From positions 1 through 42,790 of the IMG/VR virus record IMGVR_UViG_3300042988_000862: a DNA stretch of 42,790 nt. The stretch is one strand, 5' to 3'. The number at the start of each line of letters is the position of its first letter. Position 1 is the stretch's first letter. Origin of the DNA: a virus. Below the pieces are notes generated by a model that saw only the letters and a program-made list of their open reading frames with translations, ran no database searches and was not told the origin of the DNA. Positions 1 through 7,134 of the stretch are shown in pieces. The position numbers and the translations under genes are program-made.

Positions 1-37
1 ACGCAGTAATGTTTGAAGGCGTAAAAGGAAGTGAGAT

Positions 38-247
38 ATGAAAGATAACCTTGGGACAGCGTTAAAAGCACTAAAGAAAGTCGGCAAGAAAGGTATTACC
101 GTGCGCCAACTGTTTGACCTTGGAATCAATGACGTGTACGGCTGTATCAAGAAACTACGGCGTAAAGGGCATTGTATCTATGCCGACCAGAGGGAGAACT
201 TAAAAACAGGGGTTAAGTTTGTTGAATATGTTCTGGTGGAGGAATGA
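38..247 (+). CDS. Small winged-helix (HTH_39-like) protein
   Basis: A 69-residue basic protein. The pattern of a helical N-terminus, then GITVRQLFDLGINDVYGCI and a Lys/Arg-rich turn before a beta-hairpin (YADQRENLKTG...FVEYVLV), matches the small phage winged-helix family HTH_39, which usually binds DNA as an early regulator. The ATG follows a good Shine-Dalgarno (AAGGAAGTGAG). The stop overlaps the ATG of the next gene (ATGA), so it is translationally coupled. The family call rests on pattern recognition; the binding target is unknown. Confidence 0.6.
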   Translation: MKDNLGTALKALKKVGKKGITVRQLFDLGINDVYGCIKKLRRKGHCIYADQRENLKTGVKFVEYVLVEE

Positions 248-456
248 GCAATAAACGCTCACACTGTAAAGCGTGTGGTAAACCTATCCCACGGATTGCG
301 TGTTATAGCCAAGAACGTGTGAGCTGTAGCGGTTATTGCGAGAAACAGTTGATGAGGGCAAGTATCAGACCAAATAAAAACGAGTTGTATAGGAAGTTAA
401 GGAATCCAACAATCGTTAAACGTGTGAAAGAAAAACGAAAGGCGAGTGAGGTATGA
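244..456 (+). CDS. Small zinc-finger-like protein
   Basis: A 70-residue very basic protein. It starts with CKACGK (Cys-x2-Cys) and has a second pair in CSGYC (Cys-x3-Cys) about 20 residues later, which could bind one zinc. The rest is Lys/Arg-rich helix. It starts at an ATGA overlap with the upstream gene and ends in an ATGA overlap with the methyltransferase fusion, so the three form one operon. The function is not recognised; a nucleic-acid-binding helper of the downstream modification genes is possible (inference). Confidence 0.6.
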   Translation: MSNKRSHCKACGKPIPRIACYSQERVSCSGYCEKQLMRASIRPNKNELYRKLRNPTIVKRVKEKRKASEV

Positions 457-1850
457 TGAAAATTAACCAGATAGAACTTTTTGAAAAGAATGTTGAATTT
501 ATTCAAGTTAACTCGGTTATAGGTTCTGGATATGAAAATTATGTTTCTAAGCTTGCTATCGAAGATGGTGTTGCATATAGAGCCGCACGAAAAAATATGC
601 AGATACATTCAGCAATTATATTAAAAATTAACGGTGTATTTTCTGGATTTATGACGTATCAAGTAAACCATGAGGTAGGAGAATTTTGTTTATTGCAATC
701 TGCAATGTCAAGGGGTAAAGAGGATAAAGAAATCTATAAAAAAATGGTAACTGAAATTATCAATCAAAATACGTTTGGTTATCCGATGATTATGACAGTT
801 AGCACAAAACATCCGCTTGAATGTCCAAAGGTTTTTGAGGCAATAGGATTTAAAACATATTTAGATTTGAGCGGATACGCATACATGGTTTATGGTACTC
901 TTGAACAAGTTAGGCTTAAAAGGCTTGCTCATGCGACAATGACAAATGTTTGGACAACTACTCGTGCAGATTGGTTAAAGATGAAAAAAGAATGGAATGA
1001 AAAAATAGAATCAGCTGGTGAAAAACAAGGCATAAAAAACCCAAAGTTTGCTTCTCGTGATGGATGTTGGCAAGGTTCAAGCGGAATGTCAAATGTCGTT
1101 TTGGCAAAGCAATCAGTACAAGATGGTGAAGTTGTTCATGAAAATGGAAAATCTTTTAATGGTAACGCTTCTGTTCTTGACCCCGTAGCGTGTGAAGTTA
1201 TAACAAGATTTTTTATGCCTAAAGATGGCAAAAGAATTTATAATCCATTTGGCGGTGGAGTACAGTTTGGCTTTGTTTCCGCTTCATACGGATATGAATA
1301 TATTGCCAGTGAAATACGACAGAATCAATGTGACGCAAATAACGCAATATGCAAACATCTTAATAGTGCTAAGTGGATAAAAAGCGATAGCTCGACATAT
1401 AAACCAAAAGGAAAATTTGATTTAATCTTTTCTTGTCCACCGTATTATCAGGTTGAAGAATATCTTGACTATGACGGAAAATCACCAGAAGGAGAACTAA
1501 ACAAAATACCAACATATGAACAGTTTAGGGATACGCTATTTACCGGATATAAAAAAGGTATTGAGGCATTAAACGAAAACTGTTTCTTTGTTGTAATGAC
1601 TGGTGACAGTAGGGACAAAAATGGCGGATATTATGGATGTGAGGCGGAACACGAGCTTTTCTTTAAACAACAAGGTTTACATATTTATAATAAAATTGTT
1701 TATCTTGAGTGTGAATTTACAAGATTAGCACAAGCGAAGGTTACGCTTAACTACCGGAAATTTCCTAAAAGAGAACAGAAAATCCTAGTTTTCTTTAAGG
1801 GGAATATTTCTAAAATAAGTGAATTATATTCAAAAATTGGAAGGCTATAA
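453..1850 (+). CDS. GNAT-like / DNA amino-methyltransferase fusion
   Basis: A 465-residue two-domain protein. Residues about 255-450 look like an N6-adenine/N4-cytosine DNA methyltransferase: an SAM-binding motif I at 264-269 (NPFGGG) followed by YEYIASEI, and catalytic motif IV SCPPYY at 327-332. Residues about 1-150 have the strand/helix order of a GNAT acyltransferase: beta strands at 54-80, a helix at 91-105, strand MIMTVS, then a helix with the GNAT-like end VFEAIGF. Phage Mu Mom, which adds a carbamoylmethyl group to adenine, has a GNAT fold, so a two-step base modification is plausible. The methylase call is strong. The GNAT call is by fold pattern only. The next gene is radical-SAM-like. 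It starts at an ATGA overlap; a second ATG follows directly at 456. Confidence 0.72.
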   Translation: MMKINQIELFEKNVEFIQVNSVIGSGYENYVSKLAIEDGVAYRAARKNMQIHSAIILKINGVFSGFMTYQVNHEVGEFCLLQSAMSRGKEDKEIYKKMVTEIINQNTFGYPMIMTVSTKHPLECPKVFEAIGFKTYLDLSGYAYMVYGTLEQVRLKRLAHATMTNVWTTTRADWLKMKKEWNEKIESAGEKQGIKNPKFASRDGCWQGSSGMSNVVLAKQSVQDGEVVHENGKSFNGNASVLDPVACEVITRFFMPKDGKRIYNPFGGGVQFGFVSASYGYEYIASEIRQNQCDANNAICKHLNSAKWIKSDSSTYKPKGKFDLIFSCPPYYQVEEYLDYDGKSPEGELNKIPTYEQFRDTLFTGYKKGIEALNENCFFVVMTGDSRDKNGGYYGCEAEHELFFKQQGLHIYNKIVYLECEFTRLAQAKVTLNYRKFPKREQKILVFFKGNISKISELYSKIGRL

Positions 1851-1851
1851 A

Positions 1852-2676
1852 ATGATTTATAAAGAAGCCATAACTCTAATAAAAAATGGTCGTGGATGTT
1901 GGATACTGGATACCATAAAAGGTTGCCATTTTGGTATGACAAATTATCAAAACGGATGTTACGGCGAGTGCTACGCAAATAAAATACAATCCCGGTATGG
2001 GTTTGATTTCAGTAAAACCGTAAACAGGGAATTTAAAAAAACTAATCCATGCCAAATGACACTTGATTTTAATGACGAAATTCACGCCATAGAAATCATT
2101 AAAAGAATTAAAAAACATGATGTCCCTTTTGTCAGAATTGGAGAAACAGGAGACCCTTCACACGATTGGGAACACACAATAAAAACATGCGAAATAATAT
2201 CAAAAGCTAAAAAGCCAATTGTTATAGTGACGAAACACTGGAAAACAATTCCTGAGTGTTTGTTGCCAAGAATAAAAAAAATGAACCTATGTATAAACAA
2301 TTCAATATCAGCTCTTGATACAGAAAAAGAAAGAACTCATAGACTTGAACAATTCAACCGACTAAAGCCTTTTTGTAAATCAGTACTTAGGATAATGTCC
2401 TGTCATTTCAACACAATCAATAAGACGGGCAAGGAATTAAAAGCAGTTCAGGACAATCTGTTTAATGAATCACCAATAATAGACACTATTTTCCGCTGTA
2501 GTGCTAAAAGTTTCTGGGTAGTAAACGGAATTATAAAAATACAAAAAGTTAATTTTTTAAACTCTAATGTTACTGCAAGCATTTTTAACAAAAATACATA
2601 CTTCGGATGCTGTGATAATTGTCCCGAACAATGCGGCTTAAGTTTGAATAGAAACACAGCAGGAAAAACTGTTTGA
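1852..2676 (+). CDS. Radical-SAM-like protein (Gp37/Gp68, DUF5131-type pattern)
   Basis: A 274-residue protein. Near the N-terminus Cys25, Cys36 and Cys40 lie in GCHFG...NGCYGECYAN. The CYA ending resembles the Fe-S loop of phage Gp37/Gp68 (DUF5131) radical-SAM-like proteins, but a canonical CxxxCxxC is not present because the expected third position is Asn43. A barrel strand GETGDPSHDW (97-106) and PIVIVTK (122-128) also fit this family. The C-terminus has a second Cys cluster (C253, C254, C257, C261) that could hold an extra cluster. ATG 1852 follows GGAAGG; an upstream ATG at 1819 lies inside the methyltransferase gene and is less likely. Its position suggests it acts with the fusion protein on DNA bases (inference). 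Confidence 0.6.
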   Translation: MIYKEAITLIKNGRGCWILDTIKGCHFGMTNYQNGCYGECYANKIQSRYGFDFSKTVNREFKKTNPCQMTLDFNDEIHAIEIIKRIKKHDVPFVRIGETGDPSHDWEHTIKTCEIISKAKKPIVIVTKHWKTIPECLLPRIKKMNLCINNSISALDTEKERTHRLEQFNRLKPFCKSVLRIMSCHFNTINKTGKELKAVQDNLFNESPIIDTIFRCSAKSFWVVNGIIKIQKVNFLNSNVTASIFNKNTYFGCCDNCPEQCGLSLNRNTAGKTV

Positions 2677-2685
2677 TTATTGACG

Positions 2686-2713
2686 TTGACAAAGTGGTTG
2701 GTTGTGGTAGAGT
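2686..2713 (+). promoter_or_regulatory. Sigma-70 promoter for leader RNA and replication operon
   Basis: TTGACA at 2686-2691, a 16-bp spacer, then TAGAGT at 2708-2713. The predicted start site (about 2720) falls on the first base of a 12-nt arm that pairs downstream, so the transcript would begin with a structured RNA. Confidence 0.65.
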
Positions 2714-2719
2714 AATTCC

Positions 2720-2837
2720 GTTAAGCGTTCATTAAAATATCTAACAAAAAAACAAATCGTGTAGGGTGTGCCAAGGCTTCTTGACCTTCATGGTCGTGAA
2801 CGCTTAACACTTGGCGCATCCGCACGGTTTTATTTTT
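2720..2837 (+). ncRNA. Pseudoknotted leader RNA ending in a terminator-like stem
   Basis: Two interleaved helices are visible. Helix A: 2720-2731 pairs perfectly (12 bp) with 2797-2808. Helix B: 2764-2775 pairs with 2810-2821 over 12 bp including two G-U pairs, and extends by CGTG 2758-2761 with CACG 2823-2826. A small hairpin GACC/GGTC lies at 2783-2795. Helix B is preceded by an A-rich tract and followed by TTTTATTTTT (2828-2837), like an intrinsic terminator. The G-U pairs and the match between the promoter start and helix A argue for function as RNA. It lies 15 nt before the replication initiator gene, so it could be a riboswitch-like attenuator or a free small RNA. I do not recognise a known family. 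Confidence 0.6.
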
Positions 2838-2852
2838 CAAAGGCGGTTTGTT

Positions 2853-3635
2853 ATGGGTAAGAGATTTACTGCAACCGAAAAATGGGAAGACCCGTGGTAT
2901 AGGAAACTACCACCTGCCTATAAAGCTATATGGTCGTTCCTATGCGAGAAGTGCGACAACGCAGGATTCTGGAAGGTAGACCTCGACCTCGCCGCTTTTC
3001 AGGTCGGGTGCAAGTTCAATAAAGAAGATGTCTTTAATGCGTTCAATAAAGAAAAAATCCGTGTTATTGAACACGCAGAGTTCTGGCATCTGCCGGACTT
3101 CATTCCGTTCCAGTACGGGAAGCTGTCTTTAACGTGCAATCCACATATTCGCATTATAGACACTCTTAAAGAACGGGGCTTCTGGGATGACAATCAAGGG
3201 TACTTCAAGGGTACCTATGTTACCCTTGTGGAAGAGGATAAGGATAAGGATAAGGATAAGGATAAGGATAAGGATAAAGAAGTGGAAGATAATAATATAT
3301 CTATTAAGAAGAGAAAACCGTCTTCCGCTCCATCGGCTATAATTGTTGACGGAATGAAAAAGATTTATGAAGAAAAAACAGGTAAACCATTTAACGCGCC
3401 TAAACACTATTTTCTAAAAATAGATAGTCTTATAAAAACACATGGGTTCGATGCGGTAAAAGATAAAGCCGTGATAATGGCTGAATTGTGCGAGCATAAG
3501 TCGGCGTGGTTTACCAAAGAAGGGTGGTCATGTTATCTACCAACAAAAATAGGACAGTTCTGGAATGAGATTGTTCCTAAAGACGATTTAAGGGGTTCGT
3601 TACGAGAATGGGCGAAAAAGGAGGGCGTATGTTAG
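2853..3635 (+). CDS. Phage replication initiator / replisome organiser-like protein
   Basis: 260 residues from ATG 2853, which follows AAGGCGG. The frame is open back to TTG 2811, but that would run through the leader RNA and has no ribosome site. Residues 1-100 (EKWEDPWYRKLPPAYKAIW..., CDNAGFWKVD) look like the winged-helix N-terminus of phage replisome organisers. A seven-fold Asp-Lys linker follows, then a helical C-terminal domain rich in aromatic residues. Such proteins bind the phage origin and recruit helicase through the C-terminal part. The next gene looks like the helicase loader, which supports the assignment. The promoter and structured leader RNA sit directly upstream. Confidence 0.65.
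   Translation: MGKRFTATEKWEDPWYRKLPPAYKAIWSFLCEKCDNAGFWKVDLDLAAFQVGCKFNKEDVFNAFNKEKIRVIEHAEFWHLPDFIPFQYGKLSLTCNPHIRIIDTLKERGFWDDNQGYFKGTYVTLVEEDKDKDKDKDKDKDKEVEDNNISIKKRKPSSAPSAIIVDGMKKIYEEKTGKPFNAPKHYFLKIDSLIKTHGFDAVKDKAVIMAELCEHKSAWFTKEGWSCYLPTKIGQFWNEIVPKDDLRGSLREWAKKEGVC
3236..3277 (+). repeat. Hexanucleotide tandem repeat GGATAA x7 (Asp-Lys linker)
   Basis: Seven perfect copies of GGATAA encode seven Asp-Lys pairs between the two domains of the replication protein. The 6-bp unit keeps the reading frame if copies are gained or lost, so linker length can vary without breaking the gene. Confidence 0.95.
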
Positions 3636-4102
3636 ACAAAAAGGTTTTCATTGTGATTATGGATGTGTTCTTTGATATTGCAGGAAAAGAGTTAAAGCCA
3701 ACAACATTGGATTTTTACTACGACACATTAAAACAGTACGACACTGAAACCGTAAAACTTGCGGCGCAGATGATATTAAAAACACGGTCGTATAAAGATA
3801 TACCGACACCTGCCGAGTTTATCAAGATAATCGAAGGTGATAACGTAAACGATGCAAATGACGCATGGGAAACAGCGTTAAAGGCTATACGGTCAGGTAA
3901 ACCATGCGGAATACCTTTAGTTGATAAGTTGATAGCATCACATAATCTCATGGATTTACATACTGAAAATATACCGTACGCTAAACGTGATTTTATGGAA
4001 GCGTATAAACACATGGAAGGGAAAGAAGAATTGCATACGCAGATAGGCATGAGCGAAGAACTAAAAAAATTAACAGCTACAATAGGTGGTAAAGATGTTT
4101 GA
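3629..4102 (+). CDS. G39P-like helicase loader
   Basis: 157 residues from ATG 3629, with AAGGAGG just upstream. The N-terminal half (LDFYYDTLKQYDTETVKLA, then DIPTPAEFIKII) follows the helical pattern of SPP1 G39P-type helicase loader/inhibitors: a helix bundle, 'K..R..K..PT.AE', then a variable tail. These proteins carry the host or phage replicative helicase to the initiator at the origin. It overlaps the end of the initiator gene by 7 nt, which fits a joint role. No helicase gene was recognised in the window, so the host helicase would be the partner (inference). Confidence 0.55.
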   Translation: MLDKKVFIVIMDVFFDIAGKELKPTTLDFYYDTLKQYDTETVKLAAQMILKTRSYKDIPTPAEFIKIIEGDNVNDANDAWETALKAIRSGKPCGIPLVDKLIASHNLMDLHTENIPYAKRDFMEAYKHMEGKEELHTQIGMSEELKKLTATIGGKDV

Positions 4103-4400
4103 TACAAGTTGTATTTATTGTACGTCTGGAATAGTTGTTATGGTAAACCAAGAAACTAAACAACATAAAGGATTTAAGTGTACGTGTAAGTTTGGAGAAA
4201 AAAGAACGATGTCTATATGGTCAGGTGATGATATTTTTTATAGTCTTGGTAAAACATGGTTTCATCACGATTTAAACCTGCTTGGTGAAGAAGGATATTT
4301 AAAAATGAAACGTAGGACAAAATTGAAACAGAATATATCAACGCCAAGTGTACAAAAATCAGTTACGTTTATTGAGCAGAGCTTCAATAATGATATTTAA
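4095..4400 (+). CDS. Small zinc-ribbon-like protein
   Basis: 101 residues from ATG 4095 after AGGTGG; a GTG at 4086 in the same frame is possible but lies in the ribosome site. Cysteines CIYC and CTC form a likely zinc site in the first 35 residues. The remainder is basic with several aromatic residues. It overlaps the end of the loader gene by 8 nt and closes this operon. Function is not recognised. Confidence 0.55.
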   Translation: MFDTSCIYCTSGIVVMVNQETKQHKGFKCTCKFGEKRTMSIWSGDDIFYSLGKTWFHHDLNLLGEEGYLKMKRRTKLKQNISTPSVQKSVTFIEQSFNNDI

Positions 4401-4402
4401 TA

Positions 4403-4431
4403 TTGACAAACATTCTTTAATATTGTATAAT
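4403..4431 (+). promoter_or_regulatory. Consensus sigma-70 promoter
   Basis: TTGACA 4403-4408, a 17-bp spacer, TATAAT 4426-4431: a perfect consensus in a 59-bp gap. The following gene starts at 4460 after AAGGAGG, giving a leader of only about 20 nt. The DUF7666-like repeat protein is therefore expressed from its own strong promoter. Confidence 0.9.
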
Positions 4432-4459
4432 GATGTTAATAACCAGTTAAGGAGGAACG

Positions 4460-5383
4460 ATGTCAGAAGTAATCAAAGCGTATAAGGGGTTTGATAAGGA
4501 TTTTAAGTGTAAAGGGATGCAGTATGAAGTGGGAAAAACATATGAAGAACCAGAAGCTAAATGTTGTGAAAAAGGACTTCATTCCTGTTTAAACACATTA
4601 GACGTACTATCGTATTACGATGTATGCTCATCAGAGTTTGCCGAAGTGGAGGCATCGGGTAAAATAGACAAAGCAACAGATGATACAAAAATAGCGTCGA
4701 CAAAATTAAAGGTTGTTGCGAAGCTATCACTTAAAAGTTTAATAGACGCATCGATAAAGTTTATTTTTGAATCATGCAAAGCCGATAAAACGGACTACAG
4801 CCAGAATGCCAGCTCTGGGGACTACAGCAAGAACGCATCGAGTGGGCACAACAGCAGGAACGCATCGAGCGGGGACAACAGCCAGAACGCATCGAGCGGG
4901 GACTACAGCAGGAACGCATCGAGCGGGGACAACAGCCAGAACGCATCGAGCGGGGACTACAGCAAGAACGCATCGAGCGGGCACAACAGCAAGAACGTAT
5001 CGAGTGGGGACAACAGCAAGAACGTATCGAGCGGGTACAACAGCAAGAACGTATCGAGCGGGTACTACAGCCAGAACGCATCGAGCGGGGACAACAGCAA
5101 GAACGCATCGAGCGGGGACAACAGCAGGAACGCATCGAGCGGGGACTACAGCAAGAACGCCATGACTGGTAAAAACTCTGTATCGGTTGACGCAGGAATA
5201 AATGGACAGGCAAAAGGAATTATCGGGTGTTGGTTTTGTTTGTCTGAGTGGAAGCAAAACAAAGAAAATATTTATGTTCCAGTATGTGTAAAAGCCGTAA
5301 AGGTAGACGGAAAGAAAATCAAAGCGGATACATGGTACACGCTTGAAAATGGTAAGTTTATAGAGGTTAAGAAGGCATTATGA
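4460..5383 (+). CDS. DUF7666-like protein with nonapeptide repeats
   Basis: 307 residues. The N-terminal 110 residues (AYKGFDKDFKCKGMQYEVGK..., CEKGLHSC, DVLSYYD) match the DUF7666 pattern. Residues 112-237 are 14 nonapeptides of the form [DHY][YN]S[QKR]N[AV]SSG. The C-terminus (AKGIIGCWFCLSEW, IKADTWYTLENGKF) is also typical of this family. The repeats are rich in Ser, Gly and Asn and probably form a stacked beta structure (inference). No signal peptide is present, so it is cytoplasmic. The role of DUF7666 is unknown to me. Own consensus promoter and strong ribosome site; the stop overlaps the next ATG. Confidence 0.75.
   Translation: MSEVIKAYKGFDKDFKCKGMQYEVGKTYEEPEAKCCEKGLHSCLNTLDVLSYYDVCSSEFAEVEASGKIDKATDDTKIASTKLKVVAKLSLKSLIDASIKFIFESCKADKTDYSQNASSGDYSKNASSGHNSRNASSGDNSQNASSGDYSRNASSGDNSQNASSGDYSKNASSGHNSKNVSSGDNSKNVSSGYNSKNVSSGYYSQNASSGDNSKNASSGDNSRNASSGDYSKNAMTGKNSVSVDAGINGQAKGIIGCWFCLSEWKQNKENIYVPVCVKAVKVDGKKIKADTWYTLENGKFIEVKKAL
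4793..5170 (+). repeat. 27-bp coding tandem repeat, 14 units
   Basis: Fourteen 27-bp units lie in frame inside the DUF7666-like gene; the first and last are the most diverged. Differences between inner units fall at codon 1 (GAC/CAC/TAC), codon 2 (TAC/AAC), codon 4 (CAG/AAG/AGG) and codon 6 (GCA/GTA). Only AGC/AGT in two units is silent. The GC-rich array keeps other frames open too; those frames are not genes. Confidence 0.95.
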
Positions 5384-5595
5384 AAAGCGGGTTGAAGGAT
5401 TCGATTGAAGATATTTTATGTAAGTCTAACTGTCCAGATTCGTACTTTTCTGGCTACAAATGCACTCACAAATTATGCGGAATAAAAAAACAAGCCAACA
5501 AAATCTACCGCTTTTTCTACTGTTATGTCAGAAGCAAACACGTCACAAAGAATATCAGACGCTTCGATTATCTCAAAAACGGTGAGGTGAGATGA
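5380..5595 (+). CDS. Small Cys-rich basic protein
   Basis: 71 residues with five cysteines in the first half (CKSNC, CTHKLC) and one more in the FFYCYVR segment, a possible zinc site. The C-terminus is strongly basic. It begins in an ATGA overlap with the DUF7666-like gene and ends in an overlap with the next small gene, so it is part of that operon. Function is not recognised. Confidence 0.55.
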   Translation: MKSGLKDSIEDILCKSNCPDSYFSGYKCTHKLCGIKKQANKIYRFFYCYVRSKHVTKNIRRFDYLKNGEVR

Positions 5596-5762
5596 TGAAA
5601 CAGAAAAAGAAAGACTTGATATCCGAGCTTAAGCGTATTATGGCTATTGCCGAACGTACGTCAGATGCTCCAGATAAATTATATCAAACAGCATATAATC
5701 TTGGTGCAATGCGTGGGTCGATATACGGGCTTATATGTGCTATAGAAGCAGGGAAATATTAA
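5592..5762 (+). CDS. Small helical protein
   Basis: 56 residues starting MMKQKKKDLISELKRIMAI. It is predicted helical by its heptad-like spacing of Leu/Ile/Ala, and ends GLICAIEAGKY. The ATG overlaps the stop of the upstream gene and a GAGGTGAG ribosome site precedes it. No family recognised. Confidence 0.55.
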   Translation: MMKQKKKDLISELKRIMAIAERTSDAPDKLYQTAYNLGAMRGSIYGLICAIEAGKY

Positions 5763-5779
5763 GCAAAAGAGGTGAAACC

Positions 5780-6427
5780 ATGACACGAGATACACTAAAG
5801 CATGAAATCGACTGCATTATATCGGGAACAGACTATAGCGGTGGATGTGACCCAGATGCTGATTTGGATAAAATCCTCGCCCTCATCGACACCTACCACT
5901 CGGCGAATGGGTTGAAGGCGTTGGATGCTGGTGAATTGTTTAAATTCATGGTTCGTAATGGTTCATGTGCCTCAATAGAATCAGCCCAATCCATCTGCGC
6001 CCAATTCGGTGCGCCCGTTGTGCCGAGTGTTGATGATATACAGACAGAACTTTGTACTTGGTTGCCTGAAAGTAGTCGTTTCAAAGATTGTGTTGATTGC
6101 AGTGAGCAAGAGAGAGATTGCGCAAGAAATGCTAGAGCAATCCACGCTCTTCTCACTCGAGGTGCGCCGAAGGACAAAGACCCTATGGGGTTTAAAACAA
6201 ACGGTGATGGTGCGCCTGCCTACAAACAGCCAGAAGAGAAGAAGGATGTTTGTGAGGATATAAAACCAGAAACACTTAAAGCTCTGCAAAAGAATGGGGT
6301 CACACTTGTCGGTTCACTTGCCAAAGAAGAGAAGAAGGAAGAGCCAGTGTGCGAGAACCATGAATGGTCAACGTCAACAGGTGAATGTATAAATTGCGGA
6401 CGAAAAATCGTAGTTAAAACAAAATAA
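5780..6427 (+). CDS. Hypothetical protein with C-terminal zinc ribbon
   Basis: 215 residues from ATG 5780 after AGAGGTGA; an in-frame ATG at 5735 lies inside the previous gene and lacks a ribosome site. The last 30 residues hold a likely zinc ribbon (CENH...CINCG). The middle contains CVDCSEQERDC and a low-complexity Lys/Glu linker. Codon use and GC content are somewhat higher than in the neighbours. No family is recognised; it sits between two repeat-protein genes. Confidence 0.6.
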   Translation: MTRDTLKHEIDCIISGTDYSGGCDPDADLDKILALIDTYHSANGLKALDAGELFKFMVRNGSCASIESAQSICAQFGAPVVPSVDDIQTELCTWLPESSRFKDCVDCSEQERDCARNARAIHALLTRGAPKDKDPMGFKTNGDGAPAYKQPEEKKDVCEDIKPETLKALQKNGVTLVGSLAKEEKKEEPVCENHEWSTSTGECINCGRKIVVKTK

Positions 6428-6440
6428 ACAGGAGGATTGT

Positions 6441-7106
6441 ATGTCAGTATCAAATTCGGATGGCGTGAACTGGTCGAATAGCGTGAACGGGTCGAATAGC
6501 GTGAACGGGTCGAATAGCGTGAACTGGTCGAATGGCGTGAACTGGTCGAATGGCGTGAACGGGTCGGATGGCGTGAACAGGTCGGATGGCGTGAACTGGT
6601 CGTATGGCGTGAACAGGTCGGATGGCGTGAACGGGTCGAATGGCGTGAACGGGTCGAATGGCGTGAACTGGTCGTATGGCGTGAACAGGTCGGATGGCGT
6701 ATCAAAAGCTATATTCTTATCAAACAAAAAATCAACTCCTACATTATTCGGGAAAGATATTTCAGATGAACGATTCGAAGAAGTCTTTGCAAAAATAAAA
6801 GAGTTGGTCGGTAACTGGAAACCAACATTCAACAACGCTTTTAAGCTATATGATGCAAACGGCAAAGAATGGAAAAAAGTTGATGCGTCACAGATAGTAA
6901 GCACACCAGAAGCTGGGGCGTGGCTCGATATGCCGATTGAAGCAGTTAAGTATATCCAGTCATTGCCTGAATACGATGCTGATATTTTCTTTGAGATTAC
7001 TGGCATCAAAGAAACAACGAAAAAAGAGACAATCAAAATCGGTGACTACGAGTTTTACAAAGAGGATGTTGAGAAGCGTTTAAACGGTTTAAATCCGATA
7101 GTTTAA
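6441..7106 (+). CDS. Hexapeptide-repeat protein
   Basis: 221 residues. After nine residues come 13 hexapeptides of the form N[GWR]S[NDY][SG]V (residues 10-87). A globular C-terminal domain follows (LFGKDISDERFEEVFAKI, WKPTFNNAFKLY, AWLDMPIEAVKYIQSLPEYDAD). I have seen this combination of 'N-G-V' repeats and this C-terminal domain in other phage proteins of unknown function, but know no named family. There is no signal peptide, so it is cytoplasmic or virion-associated. A strong AGGAGG lies 5 nt before the ATG. The repeats could form a narrow beta-solenoid with variable side chains on one face (inference). Confidence 0.65.
   Translation: MSVSNSDGVNWSNSVNGSNSVNGSNSVNWSNGVNWSNGVNGSDGVNRSDGVNWSYGVNRSDGVNGSNGVNGSNGVNWSYGVNRSDGVSKAIFLSNKKSTPTLFGKDISDERFEEVFAKIKELVGNWKPTFNNAFKLYDANGKEWKKVDASQIVSTPEAGAWLDMPIEAVKYIQSLPEYDADIFFEITGIKETTKKETIKIGDYEFYKEDVEKRLNGLNPIV
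6468..6701 (+). repeat. 18-bp coding tandem repeat, 13 units
   Basis: Thirteen 18-bp units encode N[GWR]S[NDY][SG]V. Variation is limited to the first base of codons 2 (G/T/A), 4 (A/G/T) and 5 (A/G). The only silent difference is GTA in the last unit. Confidence 0.95.
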
Positions 7107-7134
7107 AAATCGTTGTTAACGGGGAGAATGTAAA

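Noticed and set aside
1-41. Possible 3' end of an upstream gene overlapping ATG 38
   Set aside because: The frame is open only for a dozen codons in the window; if the contig is circular it meets a stop at 42760, so it is not a gene.
2811-2852. TTG start extending the replication protein by 14 residues
   Set aside because: It lies in the 3' arm of the leader RNA with no ribosome site; ATG 2853 has AAGGCGG.
4761-5257. Long ORFs on both strands over the 27-bp array
   Set aside because: They are out-of-frame readings of a GC-rich tandem repeat lacking stops; no ribosome site or family features.
6220-7036. Minus-strand ORFs over the 18-bp array
   Set aside because: Shadow frames of the repeat gene on the plus strand; no start signals.
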